From an uncultured Candidatus Pelagibacter sp. (GTDB taxonomy: Bacteria > Pseudomonadota > Alphaproteobacteria > Pelagibacterales > Pelagibacteraceae): a stretch of 33,421 nucleotides of DNA. The notes beneath the pieces were generated by a model. It searched no databases. It saw only the letters and a program-made list of their open reading frames with translations, and was not told where the DNA came from. Numbering within the stretch: the stretch's first letter is position 1; each line of letters begins with the position of its first letter. The position numbers and the translations under genes are program-made. Below are positions 18,677 through 26,880 of this stretch, piece by piece. The stretch covers positions 1 to 33,421 of the forward strand of contig CAJQRZ010000006.1 in NCBI GenBank assembly GCA_905612435.1, written 5' to 3'.

Positions 18677-18715
18677 AAAAAAAAACTAAAGCGGCTTGTT
18701 AAGTCCGCTTTAGTT
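18677..18715 (-). terminator. Intrinsic terminator/attenuator between dctP and dctQ
   Basis: An inverted repeat with an 11-bp perfect stem (arms 18684–18694 and 18705–18715, core AAAGCGG/CCGCTTT) and a 10-base loop. On the minus strand it is followed at once by nine T (18677–18685). It lies 21 bases past the dctP stop and 12 bases before the dctQ start. It would stop most transcripts after dctP and let a fraction read into dctQM, the usual way to overproduce a binding protein. Confidence 0.88.
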
Positions 18716-18736
18716 ATAATTATTTTTATCTAGGTA

Positions 18737-19834
18737 CTATTTTAATGTTTCTGCGTGAGCCATTCCTAGCTTAGCATTTGACATTTGAGATCCAGACCAA
18801 AAAGGTACAGCTATATCAGCAAAGTCTTTTTGAGACTGCCATACTTTAGCAAAGAACGGGTTCTTAGCTGCATTTTTTTCTAAAGCTGCTTTTGCTGCAG
18901 CCATATACGCTGGGAAATAGTCAGCTGGCGTATCATGTAAAATAACACCATGCTTCGTAGTTAGCTCATGTAGAGCTTTTCCATTTTCGTATATTCTGTA
19001 ACTCATTGATTTTGATAAAGATGCATTCGCAGCAACTTCTAAAGCTTTTTTCTCTAAAGCAGACATCTTTTTGTATTTAGAGCCTGTAATATAGAAGTCA
19101 GCATTTACTACTACTTGGTGAAGACCTTGTAAGTAGTAATGTTTTAGAACTTTCTGGAAACCAAATGTCATATCCGGTTTAGGACAACACCATTCAGCAG
19201 CATCAATTGTTCCTGCTTCAAGAGCCGGTAGAATATCTCCACCACCCATTGCAACAGAAGCTACACCAATATCTTTATAAGTTTGGCCAGGAATTCCCGG
19301 AGGAGTTCTGAACTTGTACTTTCTAAAATCAGCCATACTATTGATTGGTTCTTTGAACCAACCTAAAGCTTCAGGACCAACTGGTTGTAACATAAACCCT
19401 TTGATATCTCTTCCCATTTCAGTCCATAGTTGGTCGTAAAGTTCTTTACCACCACCATATTGGAACCAAGATAGAAATGCAATATTATCAATACCAACAC
19501 CAGCACCTGCTACTGGAGAACCAAATAACATAGCTGCGGGGTGGTCGCCTGACCAGTAGTGAGTCCAAGCAAATCCACAATCGATCAATCCTTTGTCAAC
19601 TGCATCTAATGTTTCTTTAACTCCAACCACGGAACCAGCTGGCATAATTTCGAACTTAAGTGAACCAGAAGTTAGAGCAGTTACTGTATCAGTGAAATCT
19701 TTTAACATCACCACTTCATCAGCTTTTGCACTAATCACGGTTTGGCACTTAAGAGTTTGTGCAGAATTAACTCCTGTAACTGTCATAACAGTTAGAAGAA
19801 GAGTTCCTACAAATAATGATATGATTTTCTTCAT
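18737..19834 (-). CDS. dctP: TRAP transporter periplasmic substrate-binding protein (DctP/TakP-like)
   Basis: A 365-aa binding protein with a signal peptide (MKKIISLFVGTLLLTVMTVTGVNSA). The hinge region KFRTPPGIPGQTYKDIGVA and the following GGGDILPALEAGTIDAAEW carry the conserved Arg that binds a carboxylate. The WCCPKPDMTFGFQKVLKHYY segment resembles the TakP/SmoM/FcbT1 branch, whose ligands are 2-oxo acids, polyols or aromatic acids. A GAGGGAAA ribosome site lies just before the ATG. It is the first gene of a minus-strand operon and is divergent from the GMC dehydrogenase. The exact ligand cannot be read from the sequence. Confidence 0.93.
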   Translation of the reverse strand: MKKIISLFVGTLLLTVMTVTGVNSAQTLKCQTVISAKADEVVMLKDFTDTVTALTSGSLKFEIMPAGSVVGVKETLDAVDKGLIDCGFAWTHYWSGDHPAAMLFGSPVAGAGVGIDNIAFLSWFQYGGGKELYDQLWTEMGRDIKGFMLQPVGPEALGWFKEPINSMADFRKYKFRTPPGIPGQTYKDIGVASVAMGGGDILPALEAGTIDAAEWCCPKPDMTFGFQKVLKHYYLQGLHQVVVNADFYITGSKYKKMSALEKKALEVAANASLSKSMSYRIYENGKALHELTTKHGVILHDTPADYFPAYMAAAKAALEKNAAKNPFFAKVWQSQKDFADIAVPFWSGSQMSNAKLGMAHAETLK

Positions 19835-19983
19835 ATTGTTTATTTCCCTCTGTTGTGTTTTTTATAAAAAAACAACCATTTCAAAAAAATAAATTTAAAA
19901 CAAGTACTAATATGTTAAATTATGAAGCTATAAGTGTCTCTAACACTAGAATTTCTAATTTTTACTATTATAAGCACTCTAAT
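19835..19983. promoter_or_regulatory. Divergent promoter region between dctP and GMC dehydrogenase
   Basis: About 150 bases separate the two divergent starts. The GMC frame is open from a GTG at 19855, but the added 43 residues have no family similarity, so this stretch is read as regulatory. It contains the inverted repeat AGTGTCTCTAACACT (19933–19947, 5-bp arms), which could be an operator for a shared regulator. No regulator gene is nearby and no clear -35/-10 pair was identified. Confidence 0.35.
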
Positions 19984-21582
19984 ATGATGGAAAAATTTGA
20001 CTATATAATTATTGGAGCTGGTTCAGCAGGATGTGTTCTTGCAAATAGACTTTCTAAAAACCCCAATAATAAAATTCTTTTGCTAGAAGCTGGTGAAAAA
20101 GATACTTATCCTTGGATTCATATTCCGGTTGGTTATTACAAAACAATGCACAATCCTAAAACTGATTGGTGCTACAAAACTGAACCAGATGAAACAATGG
20201 AAAATAGATCAATACCCTACCCTAGAGGAAAAACTCTTGGTGGCAGCTCATCTATAAATGGTTTGCTTTACATAAGAGGTCAAGAACAAGACTATAATAT
20301 TTGGAGACAATTAGGAAATAAAGGTTGGAGTTGGAGCGATGTTCTACCTTATTTTTTAAAAGCTGAAAATCAAGAAAGAGGAAAAAGTGAATTTCACAAT
20401 ATAGGTGGACCACTATCTGTTTCTGATCAAAGAATAAAACTACCTATATTAGATGCGTTTATGAATGCGGCTGAAGAAGTTGGAATTCCTAAAGTTAATG
20501 ATTTTAACAAGGGTAATAATCATGGCTGTGGTTATTTTCAAGTAACAGAAAGAAATGGTTTAAGATGTAGTGCTGCTGTCGGATATTTAAATCCAATTAA
20601 AAATAGAAAAAATTTAAAGATTGAAACAAGATGTCATGTTGAAAAAATAAATTTTGAAAATAAAAAAGCTGTCAGTGTTTCTTATTGGAAAAATGGTGAG
20701 TCCTTTACAATAAAAACTAATAAAGAAATAATTTTAAGTGCAGGATCAATTGGATCAGCACAAATTCTTCAAACATCAGGCATTGGTGAGGCTGAAAAAC
20801 TAAACAAGCTTGGAATTGATGTTGTAAAAAATTCCGTTGGTGTTGGTAAAAACTTACAAGATCACTTAATGTTTAGACCTGTTTATAAAGTTAAAAATAT
20901 TCAAACACTAAATAAAAAGATTAATAGTGCTATTGGCAAATTGATGATCGGTATGGAGTATGTCTTCTTTAGAAAAGGTCCAATGACTATGGGTGCTAGT
21001 CAGCTTTGTGGATTTGCAAAAAGTGATACTTCTAGAGAAACTCCAAACCTACAATTTCATGTTCAGCCAATAAGTACAGATAAATTAGGTGGATCAAATC
21101 TTCATAAATTTCATGCATTCACACCTACTGTTGCAAACATAAGACCAACCAGTAAAGGTGAGATTAATATTATTAGCAAAGATAGTAGAGAAAACCCAAA
21201 AATAAAAATGAACTATCTATCAAGTGATGAAGATCGAAAAGTTGCTGCCGCTGGATTAAAATTAATAAGAAAGATTGTTTTAGAAAGTAATGAATTTATA
21301 AAATATGAACCTGAAGAATTTCGACCTGGAATTAATATTCAGGATGATGAAGAGTTAGTTAGGGCCGGAAGTAATTATGCACAAACTATATTTCACCCAG
21401 TTGGAACATGTAAAATGGGAAATGATGAAAATGCTGTTGTTTCAGATGAATTAAAAGTGCATGGAATTGATAATTTAAGAGTTATAGATGCTTCTGTTAT
21501 GCCTAATATTACTTCTGGAAATACCAATGCACCAACAATAATGATTGCAGAAAAAGGTGCTGACATGATATTGAATAATTAA
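19984..21582 (+). CDS. GMC-family FAD-dependent alcohol/choline-type dehydrogenase
   Basis: A 532-aa flavoprotein. It opens with the ADP-binding motif IIGAGSAGCVLA and has the GMC signatures PRGKTLGGSSSING (about 80–93) and SAGSIGSAQILQTSGIG (about 255). The catalytic His is in HPVGTCKMG near 475, with the second conserved residue (Asn) in SGNTNAPTIMIAEK. Members oxidise primary alcohols, choline, sugars or polyethylene glycol derivatives. The start is placed at the MMEKF pair (19984; 19987 is equally possible). It leads the plus-strand operon and is divergent from the TRAP operon, so it may act on the imported compound. Confidence 0.9.
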   Translation: MMEKFDYIIIGAGSAGCVLANRLSKNPNNKILLLEAGEKDTYPWIHIPVGYYKTMHNPKTDWCYKTEPDETMENRSIPYPRGKTLGGSSSINGLLYIRGQEQDYNIWRQLGNKGWSWSDVLPYFLKAENQERGKSEFHNIGGPLSVSDQRIKLPILDAFMNAAEEVGIPKVNDFNKGNNHGCGYFQVTERNGLRCSAAVGYLNPIKNRKNLKIETRCHVEKINFENKKAVSVSYWKNGESFTIKTNKEIILSAGSIGSAQILQTSGIGEAEKLNKLGIDVVKNSVGVGKNLQDHLMFRPVYKVKNIQTLNKKINSAIGKLMIGMEYVFFRKGPMTMGASQLCGFAKSDTSRETPNLQFHVQPISTDKLGGSNLHKFHAFTPTVANIRPTSKGEINIISKDSRENPKIKMNYLSSDEDRKVAAAGLKLIRKIVLESNEFIKYEPEEFRPGINIQDDEELVRAGSNYAQTIFHPVGTCKMGNDENAVVSDELKVHGIDNLRVIDASVMPNITSGNTNAPTIMIAEKGADMILNN

Positions 21583-21584
21583 TA

Positions 21585-22163
21585 ATGCACGATCAATTAA
21601 TCATATTTTCTCAAATAGTTTTCATAGATTTGGTTCTTGCAGGTGATAATGCGATTATTATTGGAATGGTTGCTTCAAAATTTCCAAGTGATCAAAGAAA
21701 GAAAATTATATTTTGGGGTATTGGTGGTGCTGTAATTTTAAGAATTATCTTAACAATGATAACAGCTTATCTACTTCAAATTACAGGATTAAGATTAGTT
21801 GGTGGCCTATTATTACTTTACATAGTTTACAAACTTTATGTTGATGTCATTCAAAATTCATCCAAAGAAGAAGATATTAAAGTAAATAACTCAAGTTTAA
21901 TTAAAGCTATATGGACAGTTTTAATAGCTGATTTTACAATGAGTTTGGATAATGTCTTAGGAGTTGCTGGAGCTGCAGGTGATCATTACATTTTATTAAT
22001 TTTTGGTTTAGTTCTATCTATAATATTAATGGCAACAGCAGCCAATTTAATATCAAAATGGATTAAAGAATATAAATGGATAGCTTGGGTTGGACTATTA
22101 GCTATATTAATTGTAGCAATTCAATTAATTTATACAGACTTACAAATATTATTTAATGTTTAA
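21585..22163 (+). CDS. TerC/YjbE-family membrane protein (probable metal export)
   Basis: A 192-aa, six- to seven-helix membrane protein. It has the TerC signature: FIDLVLAGDNAIIIGMVA (about 13–30) and the mirrored ADFTMSLDNVLGVAGAA (about 110–126), each with an Asp-Asn pair that probably binds a cation. Members export Mn2+ or load metal onto exported enzymes. It begins 2 bases after the GMC gene and its stop overlaps the next SDR start by 8 bases. Confidence 0.88.
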   Translation: MHDQLIIFSQIVFIDLVLAGDNAIIIGMVASKFPSDQRKKIIFWGIGGAVILRIILTMITAYLLQITGLRLVGGLLLLYIVYKLYVDVIQNSSKEEDIKVNNSSLIKAIWTVLIADFTMSLDNVLGVAGAAGDHYILLIFGLVLSIILMATAANLISKWIKEYKWIAWVGLLAILIVAIQLIYTDLQILFNV

Positions 22164-22920
22164 AAAAATTAATCTCAGAAGTAGAACAGCTTTGGTTACA
22201 GGAGCTGGCAAAGGACTTGGAAAAGCCTGTGCAATTGCCTTAGCAGAAGCTGGTGCTAAAGTTATTATAATAAGTAGAACTTTATCTGACTTAACTAAAG
22301 TTGAAAAAATTATTAAAAAAACAAAAGGATCATGTTTAAAATTTGAATGTGATATTACTGATCTAAATAAATTTAAAAGTATATTAAAAAAAATTAAAAG
22401 ATTGGATATACTGGTCAACAATGCTGGCACAAATAGACCAGAGCACTTTACTAAAGTTAAAAAAAAGAATATGGAATATTTAGTTGAACTAAATATGAAA
22501 GCTGCATTTAATGTTGCGCAATTATGTACTAAGAAAATGGTTGAACTAAAAAATAGAAAAAAAGTAGGTGCTTCAATTATTAATATGTCTTCACAGCTTG
22601 GAAAAGTTGGCGCTCCAATAAGAAGTGTGTATAATATGACAAAATTTGGTGTTGAGGGATTAACAAGAGGAATGGCTTTTGAATTAGGAAAATATAACAT
22701 TAGAGTAAATAGCGTCTGCCCCACTTTCGTTGAAACACCAATGGTTAAAGCTTTCTTTAAGAATAAAAAATTCAAACAACAAATGTTAGATAATATTCCG
22801 CTTGGAAGAGCCGCTCAAGAGAATGATGTCTCTACAGCAGTAGCTTTTTTGGCTGCAGATAGTTCAAACTCAATAACTGGAACTTCACTAATGGTTGATG
22901 GAGGTTGGACTGCTAAATAA
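22156..22920 (+). CDS. SDR oxidoreductase, first of a tandem pair
   Basis: A 254-aa classical SDR: TGAGKGLGKAC cofactor loop, LVNNAGTN near 89, NMSSQLG near 146, and YNMTK near 160 as the catalytic Tyr/Lys. The C-terminal ITGTSLMVDGGWTAK is typical of gluconate 5-dehydrogenase/KduD-like enzymes. An Arg after the second strand (ISRT) favours NADP. Translation is coupled to both neighbours (TerC overlap at the start, TAATG at the end). It is closely related to the next gene. Confidence 0.88.
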   Translation: MFKKINLRSRTALVTGAGKGLGKACAIALAEAGAKVIIISRTLSDLTKVEKIIKKTKGSCLKFECDITDLNKFKSILKKIKRLDILVNNAGTNRPEHFTKVKKKNMEYLVELNMKAAFNVAQLCTKKMVELKNRKKVGASIINMSSQLGKVGAPIRSVYNMTKFGVEGLTRGMAFELGKYNIRVNSVCPTFVETPMVKAFFKNKKFKQQMLDNIPLGRAAQENDVSTAVAFLAADSSNSITGTSLMVDGGWTAK

Positions 22921-23684
22921 TGACTAAATTCTTAAAAGACATAAACCTTAAAGGTAAAATTGCAGTAGTAACAGGTGCTACAAAAGGAATAGGAAGATCT
23001 ACCGCCATAGCAATGCATCAAGTTGGAGCTACTATTGTTGCATTTGGAAGAAACAAAAATGACCTCAGCTCTTTAAAAAAAAAATTAAAAATAAGAATTA
23101 AATGTATTGAATGTGATGTTACTGATTACAAAAAGATTAGTAAAATTATCAAAAATTTAAATAGAATTGATATACTTGTTAATAACGCTGGTACAAATTT
23201 ACCTGAACCTTTTTTAAAAGTAAAAAAATCATCACTTGAAACATTACTAAATGTAAACACAAAAGGAGCTTTTAATATTGCGAAACTTTGTACAGATAAA
23301 ATGTTAAAACTAAAAAACAGGAAAAAAGTAGGTGGTGCAATAATTCATACTTCATCAATGTTTGGCCTGGTTGGAGGACCTGATAGAACGGTCTATAGCA
23401 TGACAAAGTTTGGTATAGAAGGTTTAACCAGAGGTATGGCTGTTGATCTAGCTAAATATAATATTAGAGTTAACAGCGTGTGTCCAACTTTTGTTGATAC
23501 ACCAAGGGCAAAAAAATATTTATCCAATAAGTCTTTCAAGAAATATGCTCTTTCAAATATTCCATTAGGAAGAATTGCTACAGAAAGTGACATAGCAACT
23601 GCCATAACATACTTAGGTTCTGATGCTTCATCAATGATTACAGGTAGTTCATTGATTATAGATGGGGGATGGACCGCAAAGTAA
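22920..23684 (+). CDS. SDR oxidoreductase, second of a tandem pair
   Basis: A 254-aa SDR of the same length as its upstream neighbour. The two share long identical blocks such as LKNRKKVG, RGMA, KYNIRVNSVCPTFV and DGGWTAK. Active-site elements are TGATKGIG, LVNNAGTN, HTSSMFG and YSMTK. By eye about half the residues agree, so this is a tandem duplication that has diverged, probably towards two related substrates or the two cofactors. It starts in TAATG overlap and ends in TAATG overlap. Confidence 0.88.
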   Translation: MTKFLKDINLKGKIAVVTGATKGIGRSTAIAMHQVGATIVAFGRNKNDLSSLKKKLKIRIKCIECDVTDYKKISKIIKNLNRIDILVNNAGTNLPEPFLKVKKSSLETLLNVNTKGAFNIAKLCTDKMLKLKNRKKVGGAIIHTSSMFGLVGGPDRTVYSMTKFGIEGLTRGMAVDLAKYNIRVNSVCPTFVDTPRAKKYLSNKSFKKYALSNIPLGRIATESDIATAITYLGSDASSMITGSSLIIDGGWTAK

Positions 23685-24469
23685 TGAATAGATTTTTATT
23701 TATTCTAAGTTTTTTAATTTTTACACAAGTAAATGCAGCTGAATTTAATGGTAAGTTTACTCAAGGACACTTCATTATAGGAAAGACTAACCCTGGTACA
23801 AATATTTTAATTGATAAAAAAAAAATAAAAGTTTCAAAAAATGGTTATTTTGCTTTTGGAATAGAAAAAGATAGAAAATTTGACATCACTATTACTGAGG
23901 GCAATAAAAGAATAATAAAAAAAATACAAAAAAGAAAATATAATATTCAAAAAATAGAAGGCTTGCCTAAAAAAAAAGTTACACCTCCTGAAGAGTTTTA
24001 TGCAAGAATAAAAAGAGAGAATAAATTAATTGGACTAGCTAGAGAGATTGATAGTGATTTGCCTTTTTTTAAAGAAAAATTTATTGTTCCTGTTGATAAT
24101 GCAATAATTACTGGTGTTTATGGAAGTCAAAGAATTCTTAATGGAATACCTAAATGGCCTCATTATGGATTAGACTTTGCACAAAAAAAAGGAACACCAA
24201 TTAAAGCAATGAACAACGGGATTGTGACATTAGCAGAAAAAGATTTATTTTATACTGGTGCAACACTAATTTTTGACCATGGTCATGGAATTTCTACACT
24301 TTATATGCATATGAATAAAATTTTTGTTAATGTTGGTGATCATATTAAAAAAGGTGATGTCGTTGGAACTGTCGGTGCTACCGGAAGAGCTACTGGCCCT
24401 CATTTAGATATCAGGCTTAATTGGTTTGGCACTAGACTGGACCCAGCATCTATATTAAACTTACAATAA
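23684..24469 (+). CDS. Secreted M23 (LytM-type) peptidase-like protein with altered zinc site
   Basis: A 261-aa protein. ATG 23684, in TAATG overlap with the SDR stop, is chosen over 23669 because it gives a clean signal peptide (MNRFLFILSFLIFTQVNAA). Residues about 25–95 form a beta-rich domain. The M23 domain covers about 135–258, with H160 and D164 (HYGLD), H209 (LYMHM) and H240 in GPHLD. The usual HxH motif is HLD here, so the third zinc ligand is Asp 242. Active relatives cut peptidoglycan peptides. Altered ones may bind only or use an Asp ligand. Why a cell-wall type protein sits in a catabolic operon is not clear. Confidence 0.85.
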   Translation: MNRFLFILSFLIFTQVNAAEFNGKFTQGHFIIGKTNPGTNILIDKKKIKVSKNGYFAFGIEKDRKFDITITEGNKRIIKKIQKRKYNIQKIEGLPKKKVTPPEEFYARIKRENKLIGLAREIDSDLPFFKEKFIVPVDNAIITGVYGSQRILNGIPKWPHYGLDFAQKKGTPIKAMNNGIVTLAEKDLFYTGATLIFDHGHGISTLYMHMNKIFVNVGDHIKKGDVVGTVGATGRATGPHLDIRLNWFGTRLDPASILNLQ

Positions 24470-25245
24470 TGAAAAAAACTTTATTAGAAATTACAGCAAA
24501 TAAACTAACTAAAGCTTTTTTAAATAATAAATTAATAGCACCATTACCCTTAAGGTTTACAAAGAAACTAAGTGAAGCTCAAAAATTAAGAAAATTATGT
24601 GAAAGTAAAGTTTCCGATCCAATTATAGGATTTAAAGCTGCAGGTACTGGAATTCCTGTAATGAAAAAACTTAATGAAAAAGAACCATTTTATGCTTCTA
24701 TATTTAAAAAGAATTTTTTAAAAAGTGGAAAAAAAGTAAAAATCAATAAATCAACTTTTGGAATAGAGCTTGAAGTTTGTTACTTAATTAAAAAAATTTT
24801 CTTTTCATCAAAAGAACTAATCACCAAAAAAAATATTTTTAAATATATTTCTCATATGGCTCCCTGCATTGAAGTTGTTGGTTATAGACAAAGAAAAAAA
24901 GGAATTACTTCATTTGGAGATTTATGCAGCGATTTTGGAGCAAATGTTAAATTTTTAATAGGTCAAAAGAAAAAATTTAAAAGAATTAACATTGGTAATT
25001 TAAAAACAAATATTACTAATAAAAAAATAAAACAAAGTGTAAATGGCAATACAAATACTGTCTATATTAATCCATTAAATTCTCTACGTTTTGTCCTTAA
25101 TAAACTTAAGAAAGATAAAATCAATCTTAGTAAAGATTTTTATGTTTTTACTGGGTCTACAGTGGGTGTTGTGCCTATTTTGAGTAAAGGGCTATACACT
25201 GGAAAAATAGATAGCTTAGGATCAGCCAAAGCTATTATTCATTAA
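24469..25245 (+). CDS. 2-oxopent-4-enoate hydratase-like protein (MhpD/FAH superfamily)
   Basis: A 258-aa protein resembling 2-keto-4-pentenoate hydratases and 4-oxalocrotonate decarboxylases. A helical N-terminus is followed by GFKAAGTG (about 53–60) and a metal-binding acidic motif in FGIELEVCYLI (about 98–108). PCIEVVGYR near 135, DLCSDFGAN near 148 and a C-terminal TGSTVGVVP complete the pattern. The family adds water to, or decarboxylates, dienol acids in aromatic or sugar-acid breakdown. It overlaps its neighbours as TAATG on both sides. The usual partner aldolase and ring-cleavage genes are absent, so the substrate may be non-aromatic. Confidence 0.8.
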   Translation: MKKTLLEITANKLTKAFLNNKLIAPLPLRFTKKLSEAQKLRKLCESKVSDPIIGFKAAGTGIPVMKKLNEKEPFYASIFKKNFLKSGKKVKINKSTFGIELEVCYLIKKIFFSSKELITKKNIFKYISHMAPCIEVVGYRQRKKGITSFGDLCSDFGANVKFLIGQKKKFKRINIGNLKTNITNKKIKQSVNGNTNTVYINPLNSLRFVLNKLKKDKINLSKDFYVFTGSTVGVVPILSKGLYTGKIDSLGSAKAIIH

Positions 25246-26396
25246 TGGCATTACACTTTTCTAAAGAAGAGTTTCAAAAAAGAAAATCAGATGTTTTAAG
25301 AAAAATGAACGAGCAAAACCTTGATGCTCTTTTAATGTTTAGACAAGAGTCTATGTATTGGCTTACAGGTTATGATACTTTTGGTTATGTTTTTTTTCAA
25401 ACTTTAGTTTTAGACAAAGATGGAAATGTAGTTCTTTTAACTAGGGCACCTGACTTAAGACAGGCACAAAATACTTCCAATATTCAAGATATAAGAATTT
25501 GGGTAGATAAAAATAACTCAAATCCAACTGATGACCTCAAAATAATTTTAAATGAACTTAATTTAAAAAAAAAAAAAATTGGAATTGAATATGAGGCTTA
25601 TGGCATGACAGGTCGTAATGCTTTAAAATTAAATAAATCTCTAGAAAATTATTGTGAATTTAAAGATGAATCAGAATTAATAACCGAGTTAAGAGTTATT
25701 AAATCAAAAGAAGAAATTGTTTATGTTAAAAAAGCAGCTGAACTTGCAGATAATGCACTTGATGAAGCATGGAAATACACTAAGGCTGGTGTAAACGAAG
25801 CAAAAATTTTAGCTGAAATGCAAAAAGCTGTTTTGGAAAGTGGTGGAGACTATCCAGCAAATGATTATATTATAGGATCTGGTCATAATGCTTTGCTATG
25901 TAGATACCAATCAGAAAAAAGAATTTTATCAAATCGAGATCAATTAAGCATTGAATGGGCTGGAGCTTATAGACACTATCATTCAGCAATGTTCAGAACA
26001 ATTCCGATAGGAAAAGCAGATCCAAAACATATAAAAATGCACGAAGCTTGTGTTGAGGCTCTTACAAATTGTGAAAAAAAATTAATTCCAGGAAATACAG
26101 TTGGTGAAGTATTTGATCTACATGCAAAAACATTTGATGACCTTGGGTATAATAAAGCAAGAATGAATGCTTGCGGTTATTCATTGGGTTCAACTTTTTC
26201 TCCAAATTGGATGGACTGGCCAATGCTATACACTGGTAATCCTTATGTTATCCAACCTGGTAATGTCTTCTTCATGCACATGATATTGATGGATAGTGTC
26301 AATGAATTAGCGATGAATTTGGGTGAAACGTATCTTGTCACTGAGAATGGTAATGAAAGATTAGGGAAACAAAAACTGGATTTAGTGGTCCTTTAG
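25245..26396 (+). CDS. M24 pita-bread hydrolase, creatinase/ectoine-hydrolase-like, metal ligands missing
   Basis: A 383-aa protein. Residues 1–150 form the creatinase N-terminal domain (RKSDVLRKMNEQNLDALLMF, YWLTGYDT) and about 155–375 the M24 catalytic fold. In metal-dependent aminopeptidases five ligands are Asp, Asp, His, Glu, Glu. Here the matching places read E237, A248, a Tyr/Cys region (CGYSLGS, 310–316), H345 and E361, so a dinuclear metal site is unlikely. Creatinase and ectoine hydrolase (DoeA) have the same loss and hydrolyse C–N bonds without metal; the GYSLGSTFSPNW segment resembles that branch. It is the last gene of the plus-strand operon. Confidence 0.83.
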   Translation: MALHFSKEEFQKRKSDVLRKMNEQNLDALLMFRQESMYWLTGYDTFGYVFFQTLVLDKDGNVVLLTRAPDLRQAQNTSNIQDIRIWVDKNNSNPTDDLKIILNELNLKKKKIGIEYEAYGMTGRNALKLNKSLENYCEFKDESELITELRVIKSKEEIVYVKKAAELADNALDEAWKYTKAGVNEAKILAEMQKAVLESGGDYPANDYIIGSGHNALLCRYQSEKRILSNRDQLSIEWAGAYRHYHSAMFRTIPIGKADPKHIKMHEACVEALTNCEKKLIPGNTVGEVFDLHAKTFDDLGYNKARMNACGYSLGSTFSPNWMDWPMLYTGNPYVIQPGNVFFMHMILMDSVNELAMNLGETYLVTENGNERLGKQKLDLVVL

Positions 26397-26832
26397 AGCT
26401 CTATCATCTAGTTATCATCTAGTTTCAATAAATAAGTAGGACCCAGACCAAATCTCAACTTTGAATTGTATTTAGACCCCTAACCCCCTTTACACAGAAA
26501 AGGATCCTAATAGTTTACTATATAATGTCTGTTTCAGACAGTTAGTCCCAGCTTTTTTGTTTTCATAAATTCGGCCCCTTTAAAAAAAATAATAAAAAAA
26601 TATTGCGAAAAAAAATATGAAAAAAAATTATGAATTAAAATCCAGGGAGAAAAAGATAAGTTTGAGCAAAATATAATGTCCCCCTGGAAAAGTTTCATTA
26701 CTAAATGATAATTGGAATATAGAGATTATAATTTTTATTACAAATTCTTAAAGCCCTTTAACTTATGTTAGCTTATGTTAACCTTGAGCTGACACTTTAA
26801 GTGTTACTCAAAGTGTACTTCTGTAATAATTA
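26397..26832. other. Non-coding stretch with short repeats and hairpins
   Basis: About 436 bases with no convincing gene. It holds a perfect 11-bp tandem repeat (ATCATCTAGTT at 26403–26413 and 26414–26424) right after the M24 stop, a hairpin TGTCTG-TTT-CAGACA (around 26526–26540), a 7-bp inverted repeat TCCAGGG/CCCTGGA (26641–26647 and 26682–26688) around a 34-base loop, a near-tandem GCTTATGTTA pair near 26762–26781, and a palindromic ACACTTTAAGTGT near 26791–26803. Any of these could end the upstream operon, but none has a tight T-run. Confidence 0.5.
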
Positions 26833-26880
26833 TTCCCGTTGCTTGTTGTCTGTTGCTTTGTGGTGGTAGCTAGGTTTTTT
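26833..26880. repeat. Dispersed GT-rich repeat, copy A
   Basis: A 48-base element beginning TTCCCGTTGCTTGTTG and ending GTGGTGGTAGCTAGG plus a T-run. Near-identical copies lie at 29907–29956 and 31654–31710. On the minus strand it begins at the stop codon of the HD-domain remnant, and it reads as C-rich and G-poor RNA. Confidence 0.85.

Noticed and set aside
22149-22775. A 208-codon minus-strand frame over the first tandem SDR
   Set aside because: It is a low-complexity shadow of a clear SDR gene on the other strand.
26397-26832. CRISPR array or integron attC cluster suggested by the short repeats
   Set aside because: The repeats are 10–11 bases, unspaced and different from each other; there are no regular spacers and no cas or integrase gene.
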